A DNA stretch of 64,000 nucleotides, taken from contig CANEHB010000001.1 of the NCBI GenBank assembly GCA_947427205.1, forward strand, positions 335,602-399,601, given 5' to 3'. Of this stretch, positions 55,002-62,380 are shown one piece after another (within the stretch, counting starts at the first letter, position 1; each line of letters starts with the position of its first letter). Made by a program: the position numbers and the translations under genes. The notes beneath the pieces were generated by a model. The model saw only the letters and a program-made list of their open reading frames with translations, made no database searches and was not told where the DNA came from. The stretch is from an uncultured Clostridium sp. Its GTDB lineage: Bacteria; Bacillota; Clostridia; TANB77; CAG-508.

Positions 55002-55520
55002 ATGGAAAAAACACAAAAGAATAAACTTAAGTTAACTAAAATATTATTAGTAATTTATGTACTAATTTTAACTTGGATTATAGTATTTAAAATGCAATTT
55101 AGTATGGAACATTTGCCATATATTCGATCAATAAATCTTATTCCATTTGCAGAATCTGTAATTATTAATGGAAAAATATATTTAGGTGAAATAATCAATA
55201 ATTTAATTGTTTTTATTCCAGTTGGAGCATATATAGGAATACTAGGAAAAGAAGAAAAGTTTTATAAAAAAGTAATACCAATAATATCATTAACTTTGAT
55301 TTATGAAATTGCACAATATATATTACATATAGGAGCAACAGATATAACAGATATTATTATGAATACTTCAGGAGGAATAGTTGGAATTGTAATAATAAAT
55401 ATTTTATATAAAATATTTAAAAATGATAATAAAGTAGATAAAGTCTTAAATGTTTTAGCGGCAATTTGTACAGCACTTGTTGTAGCACTTATGGCAACAT
55501 TAATAATTGTAAATTTATAA
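55002..55520 (+). CDS. VanZ-like membrane protein 1
   Basis: 172 residues, four to five membrane helices. VanZ features: NLIPFAES, NNLIVFIPVGAYIG, IYEIAQYI and ATDITDIIMNTSGGIVG. VanZ proteins give low-level teicoplanin or lipoglycopeptide resistance; most homologues are untested. GAATTAGAG precedes the ATG. A second VanZ gene follows in the same direction. Confidence 0.88.
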   Translation: MEKTQKNKLKLTKILLVIYVLILTWIIVFKMQFSMEHLPYIRSINLIPFAESVIINGKIYLGEIINNLIVFIPVGAYIGILGKEEKFYKKVIPIISLTLIYEIAQYILHIGATDITDIIMNTSGGIVGIVIINILYKIFKNDNKVDKVLNVLAAICTALVVALMATLIIVNL

Positions 55521-55556
55521 AATATAATATTTTTTTTATAAGGAAGTGAATAGTTA

Positions 55557-56090
55557 TTGATTTTTGATATAATAATATTTATTTTAATTTATTTATTCTT
55601 TTATTTTAAATTTCTAAAAAATAAAGAAAGAATAGATATTTTTAAATTATCAATTATGTACATATATTTAGTATTAGTGCTTTTTGTAACAATATTGCCA
55701 ATTGATTTTACTTTAGATTTTAAATGGCAATATCACAGTTCAATAAAAGTAACTTATATACATTTAAAACCATTTAATGATTTGATTATGGGATATAGAG
55801 GTGCTATAAAACAAATAATTTTAAATATAATAATGACAATTCCTTTTGGATTTTTATGTAGCAGTTTGAAAAAGAATACTACGATAATAGGAATTATTAT
55901 AAAAACATTTTTATTAAGTTTAACAATAGAATTGATTCAATTAATTATGACATTTTTTTTACTTAACCATAGAAGTTGTGATATAACAGATTTAATTACA
56001 AATGTAATTGGAGGAATAATTGGTTTTATATTGTATAAATTACTTAGTAAAAAATATATGAATTATATAAGAAAGGAAAAAGTGTTTTGA
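55557..56090 (+). CDS. VanZ-like membrane protein 2
   Basis: 177 residues, about five membrane helices. HLKPFNDL, ILNIIMTIPFGFL, TIELIQLI and SCDITDLITNVIGGIIG are the VanZ pattern. TTG start after AAGGAAGTGA. Its stop codon overlaps the TTG start of the acetyltransferase (TTGA). It differs enough from the first VanZ to be an old duplication or separate acquisition. Confidence 0.87.
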   Translation: MIFDIIIFILIYLFFYFKFLKNKERIDIFKLSIMYIYLVLVLFVTILPIDFTLDFKWQYHSSIKVTYIHLKPFNDLIMGYRGAIKQIILNIIMTIPFGFLCSSLKKNTTIIGIIIKTFLLSLTIELIQLIMTFFLLNHRSCDITDLITNVIGGIIGFILYKLLSKKYMNYIRKEKVF

Positions 56091-56641
56091 GCGAGAAAGA
56101 AAAGATGTTAGCTGGAGAGCTTTATGATGCTAATTATAATGAAGATTTAATAAAAGAAAGATATATAGTGAAAGATAAGTGTTTTGAGTATAATAATTTA
56201 AAACCTTCAAAACTAGAAGATAGAATGAGATTAATTAAAAAAATATTAGGAAGTACCAAAGAAAATTTTTTAATAGAACAACCATTTATTTGTGATTATG
56301 GATATAATATCAAAATTGGAGAAAATTTTTATTCAAATCATAATTTAATTATATTAGATGCAAATAAAGTTGAGTTCGGAGATAATGTTTTTATAGGTCC
56401 AAATTGTGGATTTTATACAGCTGGACATCCTTTAGATTCAGAAAGAAGAAATAAAGGATTAGAATATGCAAAACCAATAAAAGTAGGTAATAATGTATGG
56501 TTTGGTGGAAATGTTGTTGTACTTCCTAGCGTAACAATAGGAGATAATGTTGTTATTGGAGCAGGAAGTATTGTAACAAAAGATATACCTTCAAACTCAG
56601 TAGCAGCTGGAAATCCATGTAAAGTTATAAAAACAATATAA
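56087..56641 (+). CDS. Maltose/galactoside O-acetyltransferase family (hexapeptide repeat)
   Basis: 184 residues. N-terminal MLAGELYDANYNEDLIKER is the Maa/LacA signature, followed by left-handed beta-helix hexapeptides and the catalytic His in FYTAGHPLD. Acetylates a sugar with acetyl-CoA. TTG start overlapping the VanZ stop, SD AAAGGAAAAAG. Translational coupling with VanZ may be coincidental, or it may link it to cell-surface sugars. Confidence 0.92.
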   Translation: MSEKEKMLAGELYDANYNEDLIKERYIVKDKCFEYNNLKPSKLEDRMRLIKKILGSTKENFLIEQPFICDYGYNIKIGENFYSNHNLIILDANKVEFGDNVFIGPNCGFYTAGHPLDSERRNKGLEYAKPIKVGNNVWFGGNVVVLPSVTIGDNVVIGAGSIVTKDIPSNSVAAGNPCKVIKTI

Positions 56642-56729
56642 AATATTTAAAAAGTTGGAAATTAAAAGATATTAATAGGATTTTATTTTAAATGGAATAT
56701 TATTATATTTTTTGAAAATTATATATAAT

Positions 56730-57677
56730 ATGAACAAATTATTTTTAATGAAAAATCCAGATTTATTTCAAGGTCAGAAATATTTAATTGAAAATAAGAA
56801 TTATTTTGAAGGTTGGTATTTTAAAAATACAAATCTTCAAAAAGGGATATCTTTTATTCCAGGAATTAATATTGATGACACAGGGAATAAAGCTTTTATA
56901 CAGGTAATTACAAATAGTACATCTTATTTTATAAATTATGATATTAAAGATTTTAAATTTGATTGTAAACCTTTTTGTATTCAAATTGGTGATAGTCTTT
57001 TCTCAAAAAAAGGCATCAATATTAATATAAGAGACGAATCTCAAAATCTTAAAATATGTGGTAATATAAAATATTCTAATAATAAAAATATTAATACTAA
57101 TATTTTTGCTCCCAATATAATGGGTCCTTTTTCATATATTCCATTTATGGAATGTAATCATGCAATTCTTAGTATGCAAAATAATACTAATGGTTGTATA
57201 AATATAAATGATGAAACAATTATTTTTGATAATGATAAAGGATATATTGAAAAAGATTGGGGATGTTCGTTTCCAAAATCTTATATTTGGTGTCAAGGCA
57301 ATAATTTTCAGAAATCAAATACTAGTTTTATGATTTCGATAGCAGATATTCCTCTTAAATTATTTACATTTAAAGGTATTATATGTGTTTTGATAATTGA
57401 CAATGAAGAATTTAAATTTACTACGTATAATAATACTAAATTAGTAGAATGTGAAATTAAAGAAGATTACCTAAATATAACTTTAAAAAGAAATCTATTC
57501 CTTTTAAGTATAAAATCAAAATATAGCAAAGGTCTTAAATTGGTTGCACCTGTTAAAGGAAAAATGAATAAAGATATTTTAGAGAGTCTTTCTGCAACAG
57601 TTACTGTAACTTTAAAAAAAGGAAAGGACGTTATTTTTTGTGATACAAGTACTGCTTGTGGATTAGAGATAGTTTGA
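56730..57677 (+). CDS. Tocopherol-cyclase-like (PF14249) family protein
   Basis: Up to 315 residues. YFEGWYFKN near the start, then beta-sandwich segments including FMECNHAILSMQN and the signature GYIEKDWGCSFPKSYIWCQGN. This matches bacterial proteins annotated as tocopherol cyclase family, probably binding a lipid or isoprenoid; tocopherol synthesis itself is not expected here. The start is uncertain: ATG at 56730 or 56748, neither with an SD, and TATAAT lies at 56724-56729, so the shorter start with a very short leader is plausible. No signal peptide. Confidence 0.8.
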   Translation: MNKLFLMKNPDLFQGQKYLIENKNYFEGWYFKNTNLQKGISFIPGINIDDTGNKAFIQVITNSTSYFINYDIKDFKFDCKPFCIQIGDSLFSKKGININIRDESQNLKICGNIKYSNNKNINTNIFAPNIMGPFSYIPFMECNHAILSMQNNTNGCININDETIIFDNDKGYIEKDWGCSFPKSYIWCQGNNFQKSNTSFMISIADIPLKLFTFKGIICVLIIDNEEFKFTTYNNTKLVECEIKEDYLNITLKRNLFLLSIKSKYSKGLKLVAPVKGKMNKDILESLSATVTVTLKKGKDVIFCDTSTACGLEIV

Positions 57678-57705
57678 AAATAAATTATTATATAATTTAT
57701 TTTGG

Positions 57706-57735
57706 AGTAGTTATAGTTGATAACTACTTTTTTTT
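57706..57735 (+). terminator. Terminator after the tocopherol-cyclase-like gene
   Basis: AGTAGTTAT (57706-57714) pairs with ATAACTACT (57720-57728), then T7. Confidence 0.88.
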
Positions 57736-57849
57736 ATGTTATTATTTATTCATAAAAAATAGAAATTTAAAGTTTATATAATCTTATAGAAGTACAATTT
57801 TAAAAGGAAAAATAGTAATATTTGAAATAGATGTAAGGAGAATTGTGAT

Positions 57850-58209
57850 ATGTCAAGAGTAATTAAAAATAAAGAATTAGTAAATACAAAATTAGCAACT
57901 AATTATGGTGGATGGATGTATTGTGAAAAATGTAATAAAAATATTGGATATCTATGCTATGTAACTTATGATAGATTAAAATTTGATTATGAATGTAATT
58001 GTGGAAGTAAAGGTAGTGCATTTTTAGACTTTGAAGATAGTAAAGAAGGTTGTGAATTTGATAAAGAATTAGTAACAATAAAAAATAGATTATGTTGTTC
58101 TTTTGATGAAGCACCTTTGATAACAGTTTTAGATAAAAATCTAAAAAAATATAAACTTGAAATTACTTGTAAATCATGTAATAAAATATATAAAAAGGAG
58201 ATAAAATAA
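57850..58209 (+). CDS. Cysteine-rich small protein, unknown function
   Basis: 119 residues with many cysteines: CEKC (near 26), CNCG (near 49), CC (near 82) and CKSC (near 110), suggesting one or two zinc ribbons. GTAAGGAGAA precedes the ATG. The next gene starts 43 bases on. No family recognised. Confidence 0.7.
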   Translation: MSRVIKNKELVNTKLATNYGGWMYCEKCNKNIGYLCYVTYDRLKFDYECNCGSKGSAFLDFEDSKEGCEFDKELVTIKNRLCCSFDEAPLITVLDKNLKKYKLEITCKSCNKIYKKEIK

Positions 58210-58252
58210 GTCAAATCTTTATTAATATTATAATCAAAATAGGAGACAAAAT

Positions 58253-58729
58253 ATGAATATTAATTTTGGATTTTCATATATAGGATTAATGTTTTTATTA
58301 ATGCTAATGATACCAAATATTATATGGAGTAAAAACAAACCAGAAAATTATGATAAATATGTTCAAAATGAAAATAAAGTATTATTAGTATTTGAAAGAT
58401 TGGGAGAAATTTTAGTAACTTGTTTTTCATTAATATTTAGTGATTTTAATATAAATACTATATCAATTTGGACTATTATTTTATTAATATCATTTATGTT
58501 TATGATATTGTATGAAATATATTGGATAAGATATTTTAAAAGTAATAAAACAATGAAAGATTTTTATAGTTCTCTATTAGGCGTACCTGTTGCAGGTGCA
58601 AGTTTACCAGTATTAGCATTCCTGTTACTTGGTATATACGGAAAAAATATATTTTTAATTATATCAACAATACTCTTGGGTATAGGACATATTGGAATAC
58701 ACTTAAATCATGAAAAAGAACTTGATTAA
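58253..58729 (+). CDS. Small integral membrane protein, unknown function
   Basis: 158 residues with about four membrane helices (8-26, 48-66, 72-92, 110-150 region). MIPNIIWSKNKPENYDKYVQNENK and the short SLLGVPVAGASLPVLAF segment are distinctive. It resembles uncharacterized clostridial membrane proteins. AATAGGAGAC precedes the ATG. Confidence 0.72.
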   Translation: MNINFGFSYIGLMFLLMLMIPNIIWSKNKPENYDKYVQNENKVLLVFERLGEILVTCFSLIFSDFNINTISIWTIILLISFMFMILYEIYWIRYFKSNKTMKDFYSSLLGVPVAGASLPVLAFLLLGIYGKNIFLIISTILLGIGHIGIHLNHEKELD

Positions 58730-58754
58730 AATACAAGGTATGGGAAATAGAATT

Positions 58755-59288
58755 ATGAAGTTAAGAGAAATAGTAAAAGAAGATAAAGATGAAATTTTAA
58801 AAATATATGATGAATATATAAATGCAGAACTTACTAAAGGAATAGATAGATTTGAAGGGATAAGAAATTTTGAACATTTAGGAAATATGAATTTTGAAGA
58901 ATGGTATCAAGAATTAGAGAATAATAAAAATAAAGACAAAATATCAAACGGATATTCAACACAAACAACCTATTTGGTAATTGATAACAATGTAATTATT
59001 GGAGTATTAAATGCAAGGTGGGAAAAAGTTATGACTTTGATGTTGTTTGGAGGCTTAATAGGATATAGTATTAGACCTAAATATAGAGGAAAAGGTTATG
59101 CAAATGAAATGTTAAAATTGGGGTTAGAGAAATTTAAAGAAAAAAATATAAATGAAATACCAATATCGTGTAAAGACTTTAATATAGCATCAAAAAAAGT
59201 TATAGAGAAAAATAATGGTATTTTTGAAAGACAATATTATAATGAGGATGAAGGATATAATTATTTGATTTATACAATTAAAGTATAA
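58755..59288 (+). CDS. GNAT-family N-acetyltransferase
   Basis: 177 residues from the ATG at 58755 (MKLREIVKED), which is the natural GNAT beginning. IGYSIRPKYRGKGYANEMLKLGLEKF is the acetyl-CoA-binding segment (RGKGYA), and NIASKKVIEKNNG the family end. The longer frame from 58710 overlaps the previous gene and lacks an SD. Substrate unknown. Confidence 0.87.
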   Translation: MKLREIVKEDKDEILKIYDEYINAELTKGIDRFEGIRNFEHLGNMNFEEWYQELENNKNKDKISNGYSTQTTYLVIDNNVIIGVLNARWEKVMTLMLFGGLIGYSIRPKYRGKGYANEMLKLGLEKFKEKNINEIPISCKDFNIASKKVIEKNNGIFERQYYNEDEGYNYLIYTIKV

Positions 59289-59295
59289 TAGCGTA

Positions 59296-59328
59296 AAATG
59301 AGTTAATATATAACTCATTTATTTTTTT
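59296..59328 (+). terminator. Terminator after the GNAT gene
   Basis: AAATGAGTTA pairs with TAACTCATTT (59311-59320), followed by AT7. Confidence 0.88.
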
Positions 59329-59490
59329 ATATTATAGGAAAATGCTTCGCAATTCCTATAATATAAAGCCTCAGACAAATTTTGTACATTTATTAGCTAG
59401 CTACAGATAAGTTATGTACTCGAACAAAGACGAGAAATTTGTAAGTAATTTTGTCTTTTGCAATTTTTATAATGTCATCTTTTGTTCGTT
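59327..59490. repeat. Dispersed intergenic repeat, copy B
   Basis: Starts with the same 14-bp inverted repeat as copy A (59327-59340 with 59353-59366). Continues with CAAATTTTGTACATTTATTA, AGCTACAGATAAGTTATGTA, GTAATTTT and CAATTTTTATAATGT. Like copy A it directly follows a terminator. No gene in the 59289-59626 gap apart from this repeat and the GntR control region. Confidence 0.65.
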
Positions 59491-59556
59491 AGTAGAAAAG
59501 TTTTACATATTTTTTACTAAATAAAAGTAATATAAACAAATTTCCTAAAAATCATA

Positions 59557-59585
59557 TTGACAAATAAGATATGAAATAGTATCAT
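59557..59585 (+). promoter_or_regulatory. Promoter of the GntR-ABC operon
   Basis: TTGACA (59557-59562), 17-base spacer, TATCAT (59580-59585). The -10 box overlaps the palindrome that follows. Confidence 0.75.
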
Positions 59586-59610
59586 TGTATTATGCAAGTA
59601 ATACAATGAT
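59581..59610. promoter_or_regulatory. Probable GntR operator, perfect palindrome
   Basis: ATCATTGTATTA (59581-59592), six bases, TAATACAATGAT (59599-59610): 12 perfect pairs covering the -10 box and transcription start. Located 17 bases before the repressor gene, so autorepression is likely. Confidence 0.8.
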
Positions 59611-59626
59611 GGAAAGGAAAGGAATT

Positions 59627-59992
59627 GTGGATTATATTTTTGATAATGAACGACCAATTTACTTACAATTAGTAGAAAAACTTAAAGCTGAAATTGTTTC
59701 TGAAAAACTAAAACAAGGAGAAAGATTACCTTCAGTAAGAGAGCTAGCACTAACTGCAAGAGTTAATCCTAATACAATGCAAAAGGCATTAGTAGAATTA
59801 GAAAATCAAGGATTAGTTTATACAGAAAGAACAAATGGAAAATTTGTAACAACAAATAAAGAATTGATTAATAAGTTTAAGGAAGAATTAGCAAAAGAAA
59901 AAGTAATCAATTTTTTAAATGATATGAAAAATATAGGCATAACTCATGAAGAGTCAATAAGGTACTTGCAAGAGTTAGGAGGAAATAAATAA
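59627..59992 (+). CDS. GntR-family regulator, YtrA subfamily
   Basis: 121 residues. The winged helix begins FDNERPIYLQLVEKLKAEI with the HTH LPSVRELALTARVNPNTMQKALVELE, typical of short YtrA-type regulators controlling ABC transporters. I choose the GTG at 59627, nine bases after GGAAAGG; the frame extends upstream through the operator to 59585, which is unlikely to be translated. The last base of its stop is the first base of the ATPase start. Confidence 0.88.
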   Translation: MDYIFDNERPIYLQLVEKLKAEIVSEKLKQGERLPSVRELALTARVNPNTMQKALVELENQGLVYTERTNGKFVTTNKELINKFKEELAKEKVINFLNDMKNIGITHEESIRYLQELGGNK

Positions 59993-60688
59993 TGGAATTG
60001 TTAGAATGTAGACATCTATGTAAAGAATTTGATAATAGACAAATTCTAAAAGATATTAATTTAAAGATTCCAAGAGGAAAAATAATAGGACTTTTAGGAA
60101 AAAATGGAACTGGAAAAAGTACATTAATAAAGTTAATTAATGATTTACTTACTGCTACAAGTGGAGAAATATTAATAAATGGAGAAAATCCAGGAGTAGC
60201 ATCAAAAAAGATTATATCTTATTTGCCAGAGAGAACATACTTAGATAAAGAGATGACAATAAAACAAGCTATAAAATATTTTGAAGAATTTTATGAAAAT
60301 TTTGATTCTAAAAAAGCAGTTAAATTATTAAAAGATTTAAAATTAGATATTAATACAAAAATTTCGAAAATGTCAAAAGGGATGCAAGAGAAATTGCAAT
60401 TAATTCTTGTAATGTCAAGAACAGCAGAACTTTATATACTTGATGAACCACTTGGTCGGAGTAGATCCTGCAACAAGAGATTATATACTAGATACGATAC
60501 TTTCTAATTTTAGTGATGGAGCAAGTGTAATAATTTCAACACATTTAATTTCAGATATTGAAAGAATTTTAGACGAAGTAATATTTATGAATGATGGTGA
60601 AATTGTTTTAACATCTTCAGCAGATGAATTAAGAAATAGTGAAAAATCATCAATAGATGAAGTGTTTAGGAGGTATTTTAAATGTTAG
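59992..60688 (+). CDS. ABC transporter ATP-binding protein (YtrB type), read through a +1 frameshift at CGGA
   Basis: 231 residues if the shift is made, normal for the family. Walker A GKNGTGKST, Q-loop LPERTYLDKEM, signature MSKGMQEKLQ, Walker B LYILDEPLGG. At 60457-60459 the frame-0 codon is CGG; continuing from GGA at 60458 gives DEPLGGVDPATRDYIL, the expected D-loop, then the switch His in STHLISDIE, ending at 60688. Without the shift the protein stops at 60507, losing D-loop and switch. The downstream permease overlaps by seven bases, so the operon is organised as if this gene were whole. Confidence 0.85.
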
Positions 60689-61473
60689 GAAAACTATTAA
60701 AATATGATTTAAAATGGATATATAAAGTTATTGTAGTGTTTTATATTCTAGCTTTATTTTTTTCTATTATAGGTAGACTTTTAAGTAATATAGAAAATTC
60801 TGTAATTTTTAAAGTAGTAACTCAAATTACTTTTGGTTTTGCTATAGCTATGATGGTAAGTAGTTTAATAAATTGTTTTATGAGATTATGGGCAAGATTT
60901 ATTAGAAATCTTTATAAGGATGAATCTTATTTAACACATACTTTACCAGTAGAAAAGAAGACTATATTTGCAGCAAAAGTACTTGCAGCAGCTATAACGG
61001 TTTTTTCTACAGCAGTTATTATAATAATTTGTTTATTTATATGTTATTATTCAAAGGAAAATTTGCAAGTACTAAAATCTACATTAGAATTAGCAGCATC
61101 AACTTATGATACAACTGTAATAAATTTATTATTACTAGTTGCTGGTGTATTCTTTTTAGAAGTTATGTTTATGATTTTAATAGGATATATAGGAATAATA
61201 TTAGGTTATAAATCAAATAAAAATAAAATACTAAGAACACTTGTAATAGGATTTGGATTATATATATTAACACAAATAATAACTCTATCTATAGTTTTTA
61301 TTTTTGGATTATTTAATTCAAATATTATGAATTTAATTAATACAACAGATATAATTAATATAGATACAATAAAATTACTTATGTTAGCTGGAATTGGTAT
61401 ATATATTATTTATATAGTATTTTATTATTTCTTAGGAAACGAAAGTTTAAAAAAAGGTGTAAATGTAGAATAA
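60682..61473 (+). CDS. ABC-2 type permease of the GntR operon
   Basis: 263 residues, six predicted membrane helices (about 14-36, 50-70, 95-120, 140-170, 180-210, 235-255). LWARFIRNLYKDESYLTHTLPVEKKTI is the characteristic loop of permeases in YtrA-type operons. AGGAGG precedes the ATG inside the ATPase gene. Substrate unknown; related operons respond to cell-wall antibiotics. Confidence 0.88.
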   Translation: MLGKLLKYDLKWIYKVIVVFYILALFFSIIGRLLSNIENSVIFKVVTQITFGFAIAMMVSSLINCFMRLWARFIRNLYKDESYLTHTLPVEKKTIFAAKVLAAAITVFSTAVIIIICLFICYYSKENLQVLKSTLELAASTYDTTVINLLLLVAGVFFLEVMFMILIGYIGIILGYKSNKNKILRTLVIGFGLYILTQIITLSIVFIFGLFNSNIMNLINTTDIINIDTIKLLMLAGIGIYIIYIVFYYFLGNESLKKGVNVE

Positions 61474-61486
61474 AATGTTTTAAAGT

Positions 61487-61519
61487 AAAAGATAGTTAGC
61501 ATTACTAACTATCTTTTTT
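61487..61519 (+). terminator. Terminator after the GntR-ABC operon
   Basis: AAAAGATAGTTAG (61487-61499) pairs with CTAACTATCTTTT (61505-61517), followed by further T. Confidence 0.9.
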
Positions 61520-61582
61520 GTTATCATAACTATGTAGAATTAAATAGGTAATAAATATATTAAAAATATAAATTAAAAAGTA

Positions 61583-61611
61583 TTGACAAATAAACAGTTA
61601 TATCGTATATT
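61583..61611 (+). promoter_or_regulatory. Promoter of the kinase-MATE operon
   Basis: TTGACA (61583-61588), 17-base spacer, TATATT (61606-61611). Transcription would start just before the structured leader. Confidence 0.65.
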
Positions 61612-61629
61612 AAGTAATACTATAATATG

Positions 61630-61740
61630 ACTCATCGGAGGACAGGTGCATCGCAATGCCGAGATTGTAAATCAATCTCCTGTCAGAGGAAGATGTCGAG
61701 TGCGCTCGGTTATTTAAAAAATAATTGAGCTATTTTTTTG
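61630..61740 (+). promoter_or_regulatory. Structured RNA leader with terminator, candidate riboswitch
   Basis: GACAGG pairs with CCTGTC to close a three-way junction containing GCAT-CGCA-ATGC and GAGATTG-TAAAT-CAATCTC (about 61640-61686). Downstream, GCTCGGTTATTT (about 61703-61714) pairs with AAATAATTGAGC and is followed by ATTTTTTT, an intrinsic terminator. CGAG just before it can pair with CTCG of the terminator arm, a possible antiterminator. The G+C content is well above the surroundings. I do not recognise the class. Confidence 0.65.
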
Positions 61741-61760
61741 TCTTAAAAGGAGGAATGTAG

Positions 61761-62378
61761 ATGAATAAAATTGTAACAATAAGCAGAGAATTTGGAAGTG
61801 GAGGAAGAGAAATTGGAAAAAGATTGTCTGACAAATTGAATTTGACTTATTATGACAAAGAAATTATAACAGAAATATCAAAAGAAACAGGATTATCAGA
61901 AGAATATATAATAAATATTTCTGAAAAAGGAATATATCCAATAGCTTTCAATTTTGGAAGAAGTTTTGCAAGCTTTGGAAATTTACAAAGTAATCAAACT
62001 GAGATATTAGTAAAACAGCAAGAAGTACTTAAAAAAATTGCTGAAAAGGGAAATTGTATTATTGTTGGAAGAGGAGCTGATATTACTTTAAAAGATTATA
62101 ATACAATGAATATATTTGTATATAGTGATATGAAATCTAAAATAAATCGTTGCAAGACGAAAGCTGTGGAAGGTGAAAACTTAAGTGAAAAAGAGTTAGA
62201 AAAGAAAATCATTCAGGTAGATAAAAATAGAAAAGATTTTCATAATTTGATATCAAATTTAGAGTGGGGAAATAAAAATAACTATAATCTTTGCATAAAC
62301 ACATCAGGATTAGAAATAAAAGATATTATTCCATCACTTGCAGAATATATAGAAACATGGTTTAGGAGGAAAAAATAG
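61761..62378 (+). CDS. Cytidylate-kinase-like family protein
   Basis: 205 residues. TISREFGSGGREIGKRLSDKL is the P-loop form typical of the cytidylate-kinase-like family (PF13189), then IVGRGADITLKDY and the DKNRKDFHN lid-like segment. AAAGGAGGAATGTAG precedes the ATG. These proteins are not proven CMP kinases; many lie next to transporters. Here the MATE gene follows two bases after the stop. Confidence 0.85.
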   Translation: MNKIVTISREFGSGGREIGKRLSDKLNLTYYDKEIITEISKETGLSEEYIINISEKGIYPIAFNFGRSFASFGNLQSNQTEILVKQQEVLKKIAEKGNCIIVGRGADITLKDYNTMNIFVYSDMKSKINRCKTKAVEGENLSEKELEKKIIQVDKNRKDFHNLISNLEWGNKNNYNLCINTSGLEIKDIIPSLAEYIETWFRRKK

Positions 62379-62380
62379 AA

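Noticed and set aside
9183..60460. Explaining the three frameshifts as simple homopolymer sequencing errors
   Set aside because: None lies in a homopolymer run; each adds a C before GGA. A systematic non-homopolymer error is not excluded and is kept as the main rival explanation.
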